Assembly (NCBI RefSeq): GCF_041052385.1
Contig: NZ_CP163439.1
Coordinates: 5,941,001-6,005,000, forward strand
DNA: 64,000 bases
Direction: 5' to 3'
Source of the DNA: Streptomyces sp. R28
Lineage (GTDB): Bacteria; Actinomycetota; Actinomycetes; Streptomycetales; Streptomycetaceae
In this document: positions 25,786 to 33,900 of the stretch, piece after piece
Position numbering within the stretch: position 1 is the stretch's first letter
How the letters are laid out: every line of letters begins with the position of its first letter
Made by a program: the position numbers and the translations under genes
Notes under the pieces: generated by a model
Database searches by the model: none
The model's input: the letters and a program-made list of their open reading frames with translations, nothing else
Told to the model about the DNA's origin: nothing

Positions 25786-26145
25786 TCATCTCCGGTCCTC
25801 CAGGCGGAGGCGCCTCAGTGCTCGGCGCAGCTCCCGCTGCATCGGTTCCGGAAGCGTTTCGTCGGTCGTGGTGGCGACCAGGGCCGCGGCCACGTCCCGG
25901 AGCTTGATGTTGCAGTGCTGCGACACGTCCACCAGCAGGTCCCAGGCCCGCTCGCTGGAACACGGCGCCAGAGCCATCACCATGCCGCACGCCTGGTCGA
26001 TCACCGCACGGCTCGCCAGCGCGCGGCCCAACTGCTCGTTTGTGGCGCGTAGTTCGACGACCTCGGCCAGTAGGGCCGTGTCTTCCGCCGATGCCACGGC
26101 CGTCGACAGCCGCTGTTCTTCGCGGGGCGTGGTCAGCCGGTGCAT
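25786..26145 (-). CDS. Short ANTAR-domain protein 1
   Basis: This 119-aa protein has a coiled N-terminus (EDTALLAEVVELRATNEQLG) followed directly by an ANTAR domain (SRAVIDQACGMVMALAPCSS, ERAWDLLVDVSQHCNIKLRD, VAAALVATT). No sensor domain is present. It is similar to the product of 26539-26940. The two flank a PRC-barrel gene on the same strand. Such stand-alone ANTAR proteins are frequent in Streptomyces. Confidence 0.8.
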   Translation of the reverse strand: MHRLTTPREEQRLSTAVASAEDTALLAEVVELRATNEQLGRALASRAVIDQACGMVMALAPCSSERAWDLLVDVSQHCNIKLRDVAAALVATTTDETLPEPMQRELRRALRRLRLEDRR

Positions 26146-26185
26146 GGTGCGTGCCTCACAGGGCAGTCATCCTGTCCGTAGGTGG

Positions 26186-26542
26186 TCAGCGGCGTGCCAG
26201 TTGCCGTTCTCCGGCCGCCCCGGGCTGGTAGGCCAGTCCGTAGTGCTTGAAGATCGCTTCCTCCTGCTCGGCGGGCAGCACGCCGTCGGTGCCGATCGAA
26301 GGGGCCTGCTTCACCAACGTCCTGACATAGCCGACCTTGAGATAGTCCGGCCCGGCGATCGCGCCCCCAAGGGGGACGAAGACCAGACGGTGTCGGGTGG
26401 GCAGGCCGGTCCGTACCGTGGCCATGGCCGGCTCGTCGGTGGTGGTGTCCACATAGACCGCCTCCAGGACACCGATCTTGTGCGACTGGGCATCGATGAC
26501 ATTGCGGTCGCGCCACTCCCGGACATCGGCTGCGCGAATCAT
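26186..26542 (-). CDS. PRC-barrel domain protein
   Basis: The 118-aa product fits a PRC-barrel: MIRAADVREWRDRNVIDAQS, KIGVLEAVYVDTTTDEPAMA, RHRLVFVPLGGAIAGPDYLK, VGYVRTLVKQAPSI, with an acidic LPAEQEEAIFKHYGL tail. PRC barrels are small beta domains in RNA-processing and photosynthetic proteins and in actinobacterial stress loci; the precise role is unknown. Its ATG overlaps the stop of the upstream ANTAR gene by four bases. Confidence 0.8.
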   Translation of the reverse strand: MIRAADVREWRDRNVIDAQSHKIGVLEAVYVDTTTDEPAMATVRTGLPTRHRLVFVPLGGAIAGPDYLKVGYVRTLVKQAPSIGTDGVLPAEQEEAIFKHYGLAYQPGAAGERQLARR

Positions 26543-26940
26543 GACTTTCCCCTTCCGGACGGCTCATCAGCCAGGTGTGCGTCGCACCCTCGGTCTTCCG
26601 CGTAGAGCCGCCGCAGCGCATGCCGCAGCGCCCGCTGCATCGGCCGCGAGAGCGGCTCCCCCTCCCAGGCGGCGACCACGGCCACGGCCACGTCCGGAAG
26701 CTTGGTGTTGCACTGTCGCGAGATGTCCACCAGCAGGTTTCTGGCCGCTCCACGGCGGCAGGGGGCCAGGACCATCACCATGCCGCACGCCTGGTCGATC
26801 ACCGCACGGCCGGCCAGCGCCCGCCGCAGCTGATCGATCTCGGCGCGCAGCGCCACGACATCCTGACCGGCCGCATTCCCTACCGCGGCCTCGGCCGCCA
26901 CGTCCCACCAATTCTCCGGGAGCAAGGTTGTGCGATGCAT
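26539..26940 (-). CDS. Short ANTAR-domain protein 2
   Basis: The 133-aa product has a short N-terminus (MHRTTLLPENWWDVAAEAAV), a coil (DVVALRAEIDQLRRALAG) and an ANTAR domain (RAVIDQACGMVMVLAPCRRG, ARNLLVDISRQCNTKLPDVA). ATG 26940 is preferred because GGAGAGG lies eight bases upstream; GTG 26949 would leave no room for it. It is coupled to the PRC-barrel gene. The close similarity to 25786-26145 suggests duplication. Confidence 0.8.
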   Translation of the reverse strand: MHRTTLLPENWWDVAAEAAVGNAAGQDVVALRAEIDQLRRALAGRAVIDQACGMVMVLAPCRRGAARNLLVDISRQCNTKLPDVAVAVVAAWEGEPLSRPMQRALRHALRRLYAEDRGCDAHLADEPSGRGKS

Positions 26941-27015
26941 GGCATCCACCTCTCCACGATCTCTGCGCGTCCGGTGCGGCGGAAGCCGCCCCGGAACCTC
27001 TGGGTGTGGGCGACT

Positions 27016-27297
27016 TCATCGGTCGCGGCGTTCATGGTCCCGACGGTCCTCCCGCCTCCAACGCGCCCGGTTCTGGCGGCTGTAGCGGCGGTCCCAGCGG
27101 TCCTGGCGATCCCGGCGATCCTGGTAGTCCCGGTAGTCCCCGAGATCGGAACCGTCGCCATGGATCCAGCCTCCCCCACGATCGCGGCCGTGCCGGGTGG
27201 CGCCGAAGACCAACACGGCCGCGGCCACCCACCAGATGGGGTGAAGGAAACCGAGGCCGAACAAGACCACGATGAGGATGAGGAGCAGAACGAACAC
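27016..27297 (-). CDS. 93-aa membrane protein with RDR/DYRDYQ tail
   Basis: The product begins MFVLLLILIVVLFGLGFLHP, has a second helix WWVAAAVLVFGATRH and a highly charged tail with repeated Arg, Asp and Tyr (GSDLGDYRDYQDRRDRQDRW). It is the intact counterpart of the N-terminal part of the 7659-8267 hybrid. The start is fixed by both copies. The upstream block at 27346-27366 is shared with other genes of the island. Function unknown. Confidence 0.7.
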   Translation of the reverse strand: MFVLLLILIVVLFGLGFLHPIWWVAAAVLVFGATRHGRDRGGGWIHGDGSDLGDYRDYQDRRDRQDRWDRRYSRQNRARWRREDRRDHERRDR

Positions 27298-27345
27298 GGC
27301 CGGCCTTCCCGGAGCGGAGCAAAGCATCACTGCCGGGGGCCGGGG

Positions 27346-27366
27346 CCTGTTCCAACAGCGTAGCCC
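27346..27366 (-). promoter_or_regulatory. Conserved upstream block before the 27297 gene
   Basis: On the minus strand GGGCTACGCTGTTGGAACAG lies about 50 bases before the ATG and matches the block at 7591-7620. Just upstream reads CTGGGTAGGG; GGGTA resembles the -10 of SigB-type promoters in Streptomyces, but no clear G-N-N-T -35 was found at the right distance. Confidence 0.4.
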
Positions 27367-27683
27367 TACCCAGAGGTTGCGGACAGCGGCCCAGGTCAGC
27401 GTTCTGTGCCGGGACCGGATGGCCACTTGCCGTCTGTTCAGGGGATGCGGCGAGGGCTAGCGTGCACGGTACGGCCCGAGCCCCCGGCAGCGTCGATCAC
27501 CTCTCGCGCTCCTTCGAGGGCGCACCTCGCGCATCAGTGCCGGAACCTGCCCCGTTCACGAACAGGCCGCTCCCGCACCCGCCGTCGCCACCCGATCCCG
27601 GCGCGGTACCGATGCGCCCCTTGCGGGCGTCCTTCCCCTCTGCTGCCCGCTGCGTCGCACGCATCCCACCGCAGGCGGTACGC

Positions 27684-27896
27684 ATGTACGTACTGATCGT
27701 TCCCGCTTCGACGCCCTTCGTCCTGCTCGCCGTCGTGATGGCCCTGTCCTGGTGGGAGGACCACGTCCTGCCGGCCCCGCCGGCCGAGCCGGTCGACGCT
27801 CCCACCGAGGCTCCGTCTGCCCCAGCGGCCCCCGCCCAGCTCGCAGACCTCTCCCGTGTCGGCACCGCGTTGACAAGGGAGGTTGCCGGGCGTTGA
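27684..27896 (+). CDS. 70-aa single-pass membrane protein, copy 2
   Basis: The product MYVLIVPASTPFVLLAVVMA has one membrane helix, then SWWEDHVLPAPPAEPVD and a Pro/Ala/Glu tail ending TREVAGR. It is the counterpart of 7066-7278. The two copies keep the same length and the same C-terminus, arguing that the frame is translated. Function unknown. Confidence 0.65.
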   Translation: MYVLIVPASTPFVLLAVVMALSWWEDHVLPAPPAEPVDAPTEAPSAPAAPAQLADLSRVGTALTREVAGR

Positions 27897-28012
27897 CTGG
27901 CATCACGGCGTAGGGCTATGCCGCTCCGGATCGTTCGGGCGACGCATTCCACCTTCCCGCTTCGCCCGGACCCCGCGGAACCAGGAACTTCCCGCGATCT
28001 GGAGGCCCGGCA

Positions 28013-28192
28013 ATGATCCTGTGGATTCTTCTCCTTCTGCTGATCCTGGTGGTGTTCGGGTTCGGCTTCACCATGCAGGCCCTTTGGTGGGTCGCCGCCG
28101 TACTGCTGGTCCTCTGGATCGTCGGCTTCGCGATGCGTGGGCGCGGCGGTGGACGTGGCGGCGGACGCCGATACGGCCGCAGTCGCGGGTAG
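28013..28192 (+). CDS. Short hydrophobic membrane protein, copy 2
   Basis: The 59-aa product has helices WILLLLLILVVFGFGF and LWWVAAVLLVLWIVGFA and a Gly/Arg tail (RGRGGGRGGGRRYGRSRG) five residues longer than in copy 1. CTGGAGG lies ten bases before the ATG. It is paired with the downstream CsbD-like gene as at 6.5-6.9 kb. Confidence 0.75.
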   Translation: MILWILLLLLILVVFGFGFTMQALWWVAAVLLVLWIVGFAMRGRGGGRGGGRRYGRSRG

Positions 28193-28285
28193 TCCACACC
28201 AGCTGCGCTCTCCCGCCCGCGGGAACGGCGGCCTGTACGGCGATCACGCGCGGGAGCCCATCCAGCGAATGAGCAGAGGACAGTC

Positions 28286-28459
28286 ATGAGCGTTGGACAG
28301 ACGATCAAGCACAAGACCCAGGCATTCAAGGGCCGGGTCACCGAACGCCTCGGCCGGACCACCCGCAACAGGCGAATGCAGCGCGAAGGCAGGACCGACC
28401 GGATCTCCGGAAACCTGAAGCAGTCCGGCGACAAGGCCAAGGACGCCTTCAAGCACTGA
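28286..28459 (+). CDS. CsbD-like stress protein, copy 2
   Basis: The 57-aa product reads MSVGQTIKHKTQAFKGRVTE, with later EGRTDRISGNLKQSGDKAKD. It has the CsbD family pattern and differs from copy 1 only by conservative changes. AGAGGA precedes the ATG. It is closed by a strong hairpin at 28471. Confidence 0.8.
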   Translation: MSVGQTIKHKTQAFKGRVTERLGRTTRNRRMQREGRTDRISGNLKQSGDKAKDAFKH

Positions 28460-28470
28460 CCACAAACGCC

Positions 28471-28505
28471 CCGGGTGGCCCCCACGTCGTGTGGGGGCCA
28501 CCCGG
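28471..28505 (+). terminator. Strong hairpin terminator after CsbD copy 2
   Basis: Perfect 15-bp arms (CCGGGTGGCCCCCAC and GTGGGGGCCACCCGG) flank a 5-nt loop, without a T run. It is homologous to the hairpin at 6471-6505. Confidence 0.75.
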
Positions 28506-28594
28506 CAGGCCAACGCGGAACCAGCCCCACAGGAAGTGACGGGTGTGGCAATGAAGCAGCACAACCTACGAGCCGAGAGCCAGAGAAGGCCGCC

Positions 28595-29146
28595 ATGCTC
28601 ACCATCGTGATCATCGCCGTGATCGTCATCGTGGCGGTCACCGCCCTCATCGTCGGACGTGGACGTATCCGAGACGGCGGTGGGAGTGGGCTGAAGCACC
28701 GCTTCGGACCCGAGTACGACCGTGCCGTCACCGACCACGACGGCGACACCAAGGCGGCCGAACGGGAGCTCGGCGACCGCGTCAAGCAACACGGCTCCCT
28801 CGAGGAGCAGCCGCTGTCCCCCGAGGCCCGCGCGCAGTACAGGGCTCGATGGGCCGACCCCCAGGAACAGTTCGTCGACTCGCCGCAGAAGGCCGTCACC
28901 CAGGCCGACGCACTCCTTGCCGCCCTGGCGAGGGACCGTGGCTTCCCCGACGGCGAGCGGTTCGAGGAGCAGCTCGCCGCCCTCTCCGTCCACCATCCCC
29001 ATGACGTCCAGGGCTACCGCAGCATGCGCGCGAGCTGGCAGGACCAGGACACCGATGCGCAGACCGAGGAACTACGGCTCGCGCTCAGGCAGTACCGGGA
29101 GATCACCGAACGGCTGCTGCACATGTCAGCGCCTCCCGGTCACTGA
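28595..29146 (+). CDS. Membrane-anchored unknown protein, paralogue of 5763-6386
   Basis: The 183-aa product has one N-terminal helix (MLTIVIIAVIVIVAVTALIV), then GRGRIRDGGGSGLKHRFGPE and a helical domain (DHDGDTKAAERELGDRVKQH, DSPQKAVTQADALLAALARD, LSVHHPHDVQGYRSMRASW). The C-terminus ends about 20 residues earlier than in the paralogue. The ATG at 28595 corresponds to the start used in copy 1. Function unknown; soluble domain probably cytoplasmic or periplasmic depending on topology. Confidence 0.8.
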   Translation: MLTIVIIAVIVIVAVTALIVGRGRIRDGGGSGLKHRFGPEYDRAVTDHDGDTKAAERELGDRVKQHGSLEEQPLSPEARAQYRARWADPQEQFVDSPQKAVTQADALLAALARDRGFPDGERFEEQLAALSVHHPHDVQGYRSMRASWQDQDTDAQTEELRLALRQYREITERLLHMSAPPGH

Positions 29147-29246
29147 TCCTGTCGCCTCCGCGGCGGCTGTGTTCTGGAATCAGGGGGATCCCACGGGGCG
29201 CCCGCCTCGCAGTCACGGTCGGCAACGGGGTTCGGCACGACGGGCA

Positions 29247-29794
29247 TCACGCGTGGCGCCTGGCGCCCAGCCGGTTCGCTCCGGTTGGCGGTCCCAGGTC
29301 CGCGTGGGCCTCGGACCGTGCGGCGTGCCGCCTGACCAGCTGTGGCAACGACCCCCACAGGCCGCCGCACACCAAAAGTGCCGCGCTCCCTGCGATCACA
29401 CCCTCGACCCGGCCGAGCACCACGTCCACGACAAGCAGTACGGAACCGGAAGGGGCCGGCGTCAGGACGCTCATACCCGCCCCCGCGAGCCGTGACGAGG
29501 TCCGCACGATCTCGGGCTTGGCCCCGCGCTGAAACAGCGTGCGGTGCAAGGCGGCCGACGCCGTGAACGGGGCCGCCGCGAGCACCGCCGGCAGCAGCGT
29601 CGTGAGGTACATGGTGCGCTGTGCCGTATCCAGCGTGGGGAAGCGGGCGGTGAAGGCGAGGGTCAGCAGAAACGCGCACAGGATCTGGCCCCGGTCTGGA
29701 TGATCCTCAACTCCTGGAGCAGCTCGCCGTAGTTGCGGTCGGCCCGCTCCAGCGTCGTCTCCTCGCGCGGCGTACGGGAATTCTCCTCAGCCAT
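29247..29794 (-). pseudogene. DUF6328-type membrane protein, frameshifted
   Basis: On the minus strand ATG 29794 starts MAEENSRTPREETTLERADR and NYGELLQELRIIQTG, the conserved start of this Streptomyces membrane-protein family. The frame is then lost at about 29690 (GGGGCCAGATCC; one base missing relative to the expected G-V-Q-I-L). The rest continues in another frame: FLLTLAFTARFP, then MYLTTLLPAVLAAAPFTASA, VLLVVDVVLGRVEGVIAGSA and LPQLVRRHAARS. A single-base deletion explains both parts. Confidence 0.7.
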
Positions 29795-30284
29795 GTCCCG
29801 GCAAGCTACTCGAAGGCTGCGGAACGGGCCCCTGGCCAGACAGCGCAGTCCGCGCCGCTTGATTGCGAGCAGACCTCAGGCGCCGTTCAAAACAGCGAAC
29901 GCCTCAGTTCCGTCCGGGCAGTTCATCCGGTCGGTACGGCGAAGCGCAGGATGCGTCCCCAGGTGGAGCCGTATGCCGCCACAACGGGCCGGAGCCGTAG
30001 GCGCCAAAGACAAGCGCGTCGCGGAGATCCGCGCTGACCTGCACAGCGAGCGCTATTGCCAGTAGGGGAGGCTGGTACGGTCGGAGATGTTGTCGGGAAT
30101 CAACAGCCGGTGCTCAGAGCCGCCGAACAGCGCGGTCCCGGTCCAGGGGTGGCCAAGAAGTGGCCGGATGACTTTGGACGCTGCAGCACCAGGTAACGGC
30201 GCTCAGCACAACGCAGGCGGTCTGATCAGCCACAACAGCATCCCGAGGCATCAGCTGTCACCAGGCAACACGATCACTCGTGGC
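29795..30284. other. About 490 bases without a supported gene at the right end of the island
   Basis: No frame with a start signal and recognisable protein is seen. This is where an integrase gene next to the attachment site would be expected, but none is present. If one existed it has been deleted or is too decayed to read. Confidence 0.5.
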
Positions 30285-30327
30285 CTCGTAATGCGTAGGT
30301 CTCGGGTTCGAATCCCGAAGGCGGCTC
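30285..30327 (+). repeat. Attachment-site-like direct repeat, right copy
   Basis: This is an exact 43-nt copy of the tRNA-Thr 3' half (2476-2518), beginning in the anticodon loop. The 5' half of a tRNA is absent here, so it is not a gene. It is followed by a hairpin that resembles the one after the intact tRNA, as expected if this is the original chromosomal 3' flank displaced by an insertion of 27.8 kb. Confidence 0.75.
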
Positions 30328-30334
30328 CGAGGGG

Positions 30335-30366
30335 AAACCGCAGATCAGGCCACTGACCTGCGGTTT
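30335..30366 (+). terminator. Terminator after the right tRNA fragment
   Basis: Fourteen-base arms AAACCGCAGATCAG and CTGACCTGCGGTTT (one mismatch) with a 4-nt loop are followed by a T-rich run. It shares the AG(G/A)TCAGGCC(T/A)CTGACCT core with 2524-2555. Confidence 0.7.
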
Positions 30367-30929
30367 CTTCGTTTTCTTGACCTTGGGGTGTGTCCACGAA
30401 GCACTTCGCCGCCTGCGCATGGGCTTGCGGTGCACGGTGGGCTTCTGGTGCAGCGTGTTTCGGAGGGCGTTTTCGTGCCCTTCGTGGGCAGAGCGGTGCC
30501 CGGTGGAAGCGGGGAATTGTTTGATTCCGGGGTTTGCAGGCTTGTCTCTCCCCTCCGGATCCCCTGGGGCCTGGCGGGTCTCCGCGAGGGGCGGTCACGA
30601 ACGCCTGGACCGTTGGTCACCCAGGCCCAAGTGCCTCCCGCGCCTCGGCGATCTGACCGCCCGCAAGGGCGGGCGCTCTCGCTGGGGCTACGACTCCGGC
30701 CGAGGATGACCACAGGTCCCGCATGACGGCGGGATGGGGTTTCAGGCCCACAGCGAGCGAACCGGCCCCTGGCGTCGGCGTCCTGACCGCCGACATCCAC
30801 GACCGCGGACCCGTCGGGCAGGAACCTGCCCTTCATCCGGAGGCAACCTGGACGTCAACGAGCCATCCGTATGGTCGTCGCTCCGAGCATCACCGATGAC
30901 GTCTGCGTCAGGCGTAAGGAGAATGCGTC
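30367..30929. other. About 560 bases without a supported gene
   Basis: A run of GC-rich sequence with short hairpins (for example CCGCCCGCAAGGGCGGGCG near 30657) but no gene with start signal. The only element of note is the leader of the nSTAND gene, with AAGGAGAATGCGTC before its ATG. Confidence 0.5.
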
Positions 30930-33900
30930 ATGGGGCGTCCCGAAAGACCGGTGGACCCGACGGCCGGTCCCATCCAGCGGCTCGCGCACGAGTTGCGGGA
31001 GCTGCGCCGGGCCGCGGGCAGCCCCTCGTACCGGACGATGGCCAAGGCGGCGGGCTTCTCGGCGACCGCGCTGTCACTGGCTGCCGCCGGTGAACGGCTC
31101 CCCTCTCTCGCCGTGTTCCAGGGCTATGTGCGCGCCTGCGAGGGCGATCCCGCCGAGTGGGATATGCGCTGGAAGGACGCGGAGGCGGAGGCGAGCCGGG
31201 CCCCCGTGGAGATCGCCGAGGACGCGCCGGCGCCGTACCGCGGGCTCGCCCGGTTCGAGCCGGGCGACCGGCATCTGTTCTTCGGCCGGGATCGGATGGT
31301 CGACGAGGTCGGGGAGCTGGTGTGCGAGCACCGGTTCGCGGTGCTGTTCGGCCCCTCGGGGAGCGGAAAGTCGTCCCTGCTGCGGGCCGGACTGGTCCCG
31401 CGGCTGCGGGAGGAGATCGGGGCGCGCGGGTTGCCCGCGGTGCTGCGGATCCTTACCCCCGGGGCCATGCCGGCCACGACGTACGGACATCTGCTGAGCC
31501 CCGCCGAGGACGAGCCGGAGAGCTGGGTGGTGGTGGACCAGTTCGAGGAGGCCTTCACCCTCTGCCGCGACCCGCAGGAACGTTCCCGCTTCATCGGCCT
31601 GCTGCTCGCCGCCCGCGCCCCGGACAGCAGACTGCGCGTGCTGGTCGCCGTACGCGCCGATTTCTACGCCCGCTGCGCCGAGCATCGCGGCCTCGCGGAC
31701 GCGCTGCACGGCGCCGGGCTGCTGCTCGGGCCCATGACGGAGGAGGAACTGCGGGAGGCGGTGGTCGGACCGGCCCGGGAGGCGGGGTGCCGCGTCGAGC
31801 GGGCGCTGACCGCCCGCCTGGTGGAGGAGGTCCTCGACGAACCGGGCGGGTTGCCGATGCTTTCCCACGCCCTGATGGAGACCTGGAGTCGGCGCAAGGG
31901 ACGGATGCTCACCCTCGCCGGGTACGAGGCGGCCGGCGGGGTGCGCGGTGCGATCGCGGGGAGCGCCGAGGAGGTGTACGACGGCCTGACGCCGGCCCAG
32001 GCCCGTGCCGCACGGCATCTGCTGCTGCGGATGGTCGAGCCGGGTCAGGGCACCCCCGACACCCGGCGCCCCCTCTCCCGGGCCGAGCTGGGGGAGTGGG
32101 CGGATGCGGACGTGCCGGTGGTGGTGGAGCGGCTGACCCGGGCCCGGCTGCTGACCGCCGATGAGGACGGTGTGCAGCTCGCCCACGAGGCGCTCATCAC
32201 CTGCTGGCCCCGGCTGCACGGCTGGATCGAGGAGGACCGCGAACGGCTTCGCCATCACCGGGTGCTCGCCGACGCGGCCCGCACCTGGCTGGAGCACGAC
32301 CGCGACCCCGGCGCCCTGTACCGGGGCAACCGGCTGACCCGGGCCGAGGAACTGTTCCCGGACCCGGCGGCCGACCTCGCGCTCACGGAGCCGGAGCGGG
32401 ACTTCCTCACCACCGCGCTCGACGCCCGGGAGGCGGAGCGCAGGGCCGCAGTTCGGATCAGCCGCAGACACCGGATCCTGACCGTCTCGCTGTCCGCCGT
32501 CCTGGTGGTGGCGCTGCTGACGGCCCTCGCCGTCTGGGACGCCTACGACGACAACGAGCGCCAACGTATCCAGGAAGCGGCCCGCCAGGTCGCCGACGTG
32601 GCCGACGCACTGCGCACCACCGACCCGCGCGCGGCGCTGCTGCTGGGCGCGGCTGCCTGGCGCGTCGCCGAGTTGCCCGAGACCCGCCGCGCCCTGCTCG
32701 GCTCCCTCGCCCAGAAGGAGACGGACACCTTCACCGACCCCGTGCCCGGCGATTCCGCCTGGCGTTCCCTCTCCGCCTCCGGCCGCACCTTGATGAGCCC
32801 CGCCGACGGCACCTGGCGCACCTGGGACGTGAGAACGCGCCACCGCACCGGCTCGGGCCGGCTGCCGGACGGCTTGGTGCTCGGGGCGAGCCCGGACGTG
32901 CGGGTGCTCGTGATCAACCGCCCTGACGGCATACGGCTGTGGGACACCGCCACCGGGCACTGGACCGGCGGTCCCGACCCGCTGCCGCAGGACTCCGACG
33001 TCCGCTTCGGCGGCGACGACCGCACCTTCCTGGTCACCGAGGGCGACCGGCTGCGGCTGCGCTCGCTCGTGGACGGCCGCGTGCTGTTCGAGGCCCCGGC
33101 ACCGGGTATGACGGTCACGGCGCTCAGCGCGGACGGACGGCGCGCGGCCGTCTGCTCCGGCGGGCAGGCCCCGCAGCTGTGGGACATCCCCGCTCGCCGT
33201 GCCCTGCCGGGCGACTGGCAGAAGGACCGCATCTGCGACGAGGACACGAACACGACCGTCCTCGCGCTCGGCGCAGACCGGCTGGCCGCCGCCACCGGCA
33301 CCGGGCTCCGGGTCTGGGACACCGGGACTGGCAAGCGGATCGCCGACCTCGACGACAACGGGGTGCAGTACGCCTCGTTCAGCCCGGACGGCGCCTTCCT
33401 GGCGACGGCCGACCGCGAGGAGATCCAGGTGTGGCGGCTGGCGGCCCCCGAAGTGCCCGTCTTCCGGCACTCCCTGCACAACCAGCGCCCCTACGGCGGC
33501 CCGGCCTGGGACCGGGACGGCCGCACCCTGCGCTACATCGAGGGCAACACCGTCCACACCCTCGACCTTGGCCCGGCGGCCACCCGGGCCTGGCGCGGCA
33601 CCCCGCTGGACGGCGTGCGCTTCAGCCCCGACGGCCGTACGTACGCCACGGCCCAGCGTTCCGGCGGCCGCTACCTCTTCCAGCTCCGCGCCACCGCCGA
33701 CGACCGGCTGCTGAGCACCCTGCCCCCGGTGAAGGCGCCGGTCCCCCGCGATCCCGACCCGGGGATCCCTGACGACCCCCTCGCTCTGCTGGCGTTCAGC
33801 CCGGACGGCACGGCGCTCGCGTACGGCGTCTCGGAGCCCGGCCGGGAGGTCGTCGCACAGTCGTTCACGGTGTGGGACGTCGCCCGTCACCGCGTCCGCT

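Larger units (their letters stand above)
27016..29146. repeat. Right arm of the large imperfect inverted repeat
   Basis: This is the mirror of 5763-7945: the 93-aa gene (minus), then the 70-aa, 59-aa hydrophobic, CsbD-like and 183-aa genes (plus). The copy here is the tidier one: the 93-aa gene keeps its own stop codon. Divergence is scattered, so the duplication is not recent. Confidence 0.85.
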
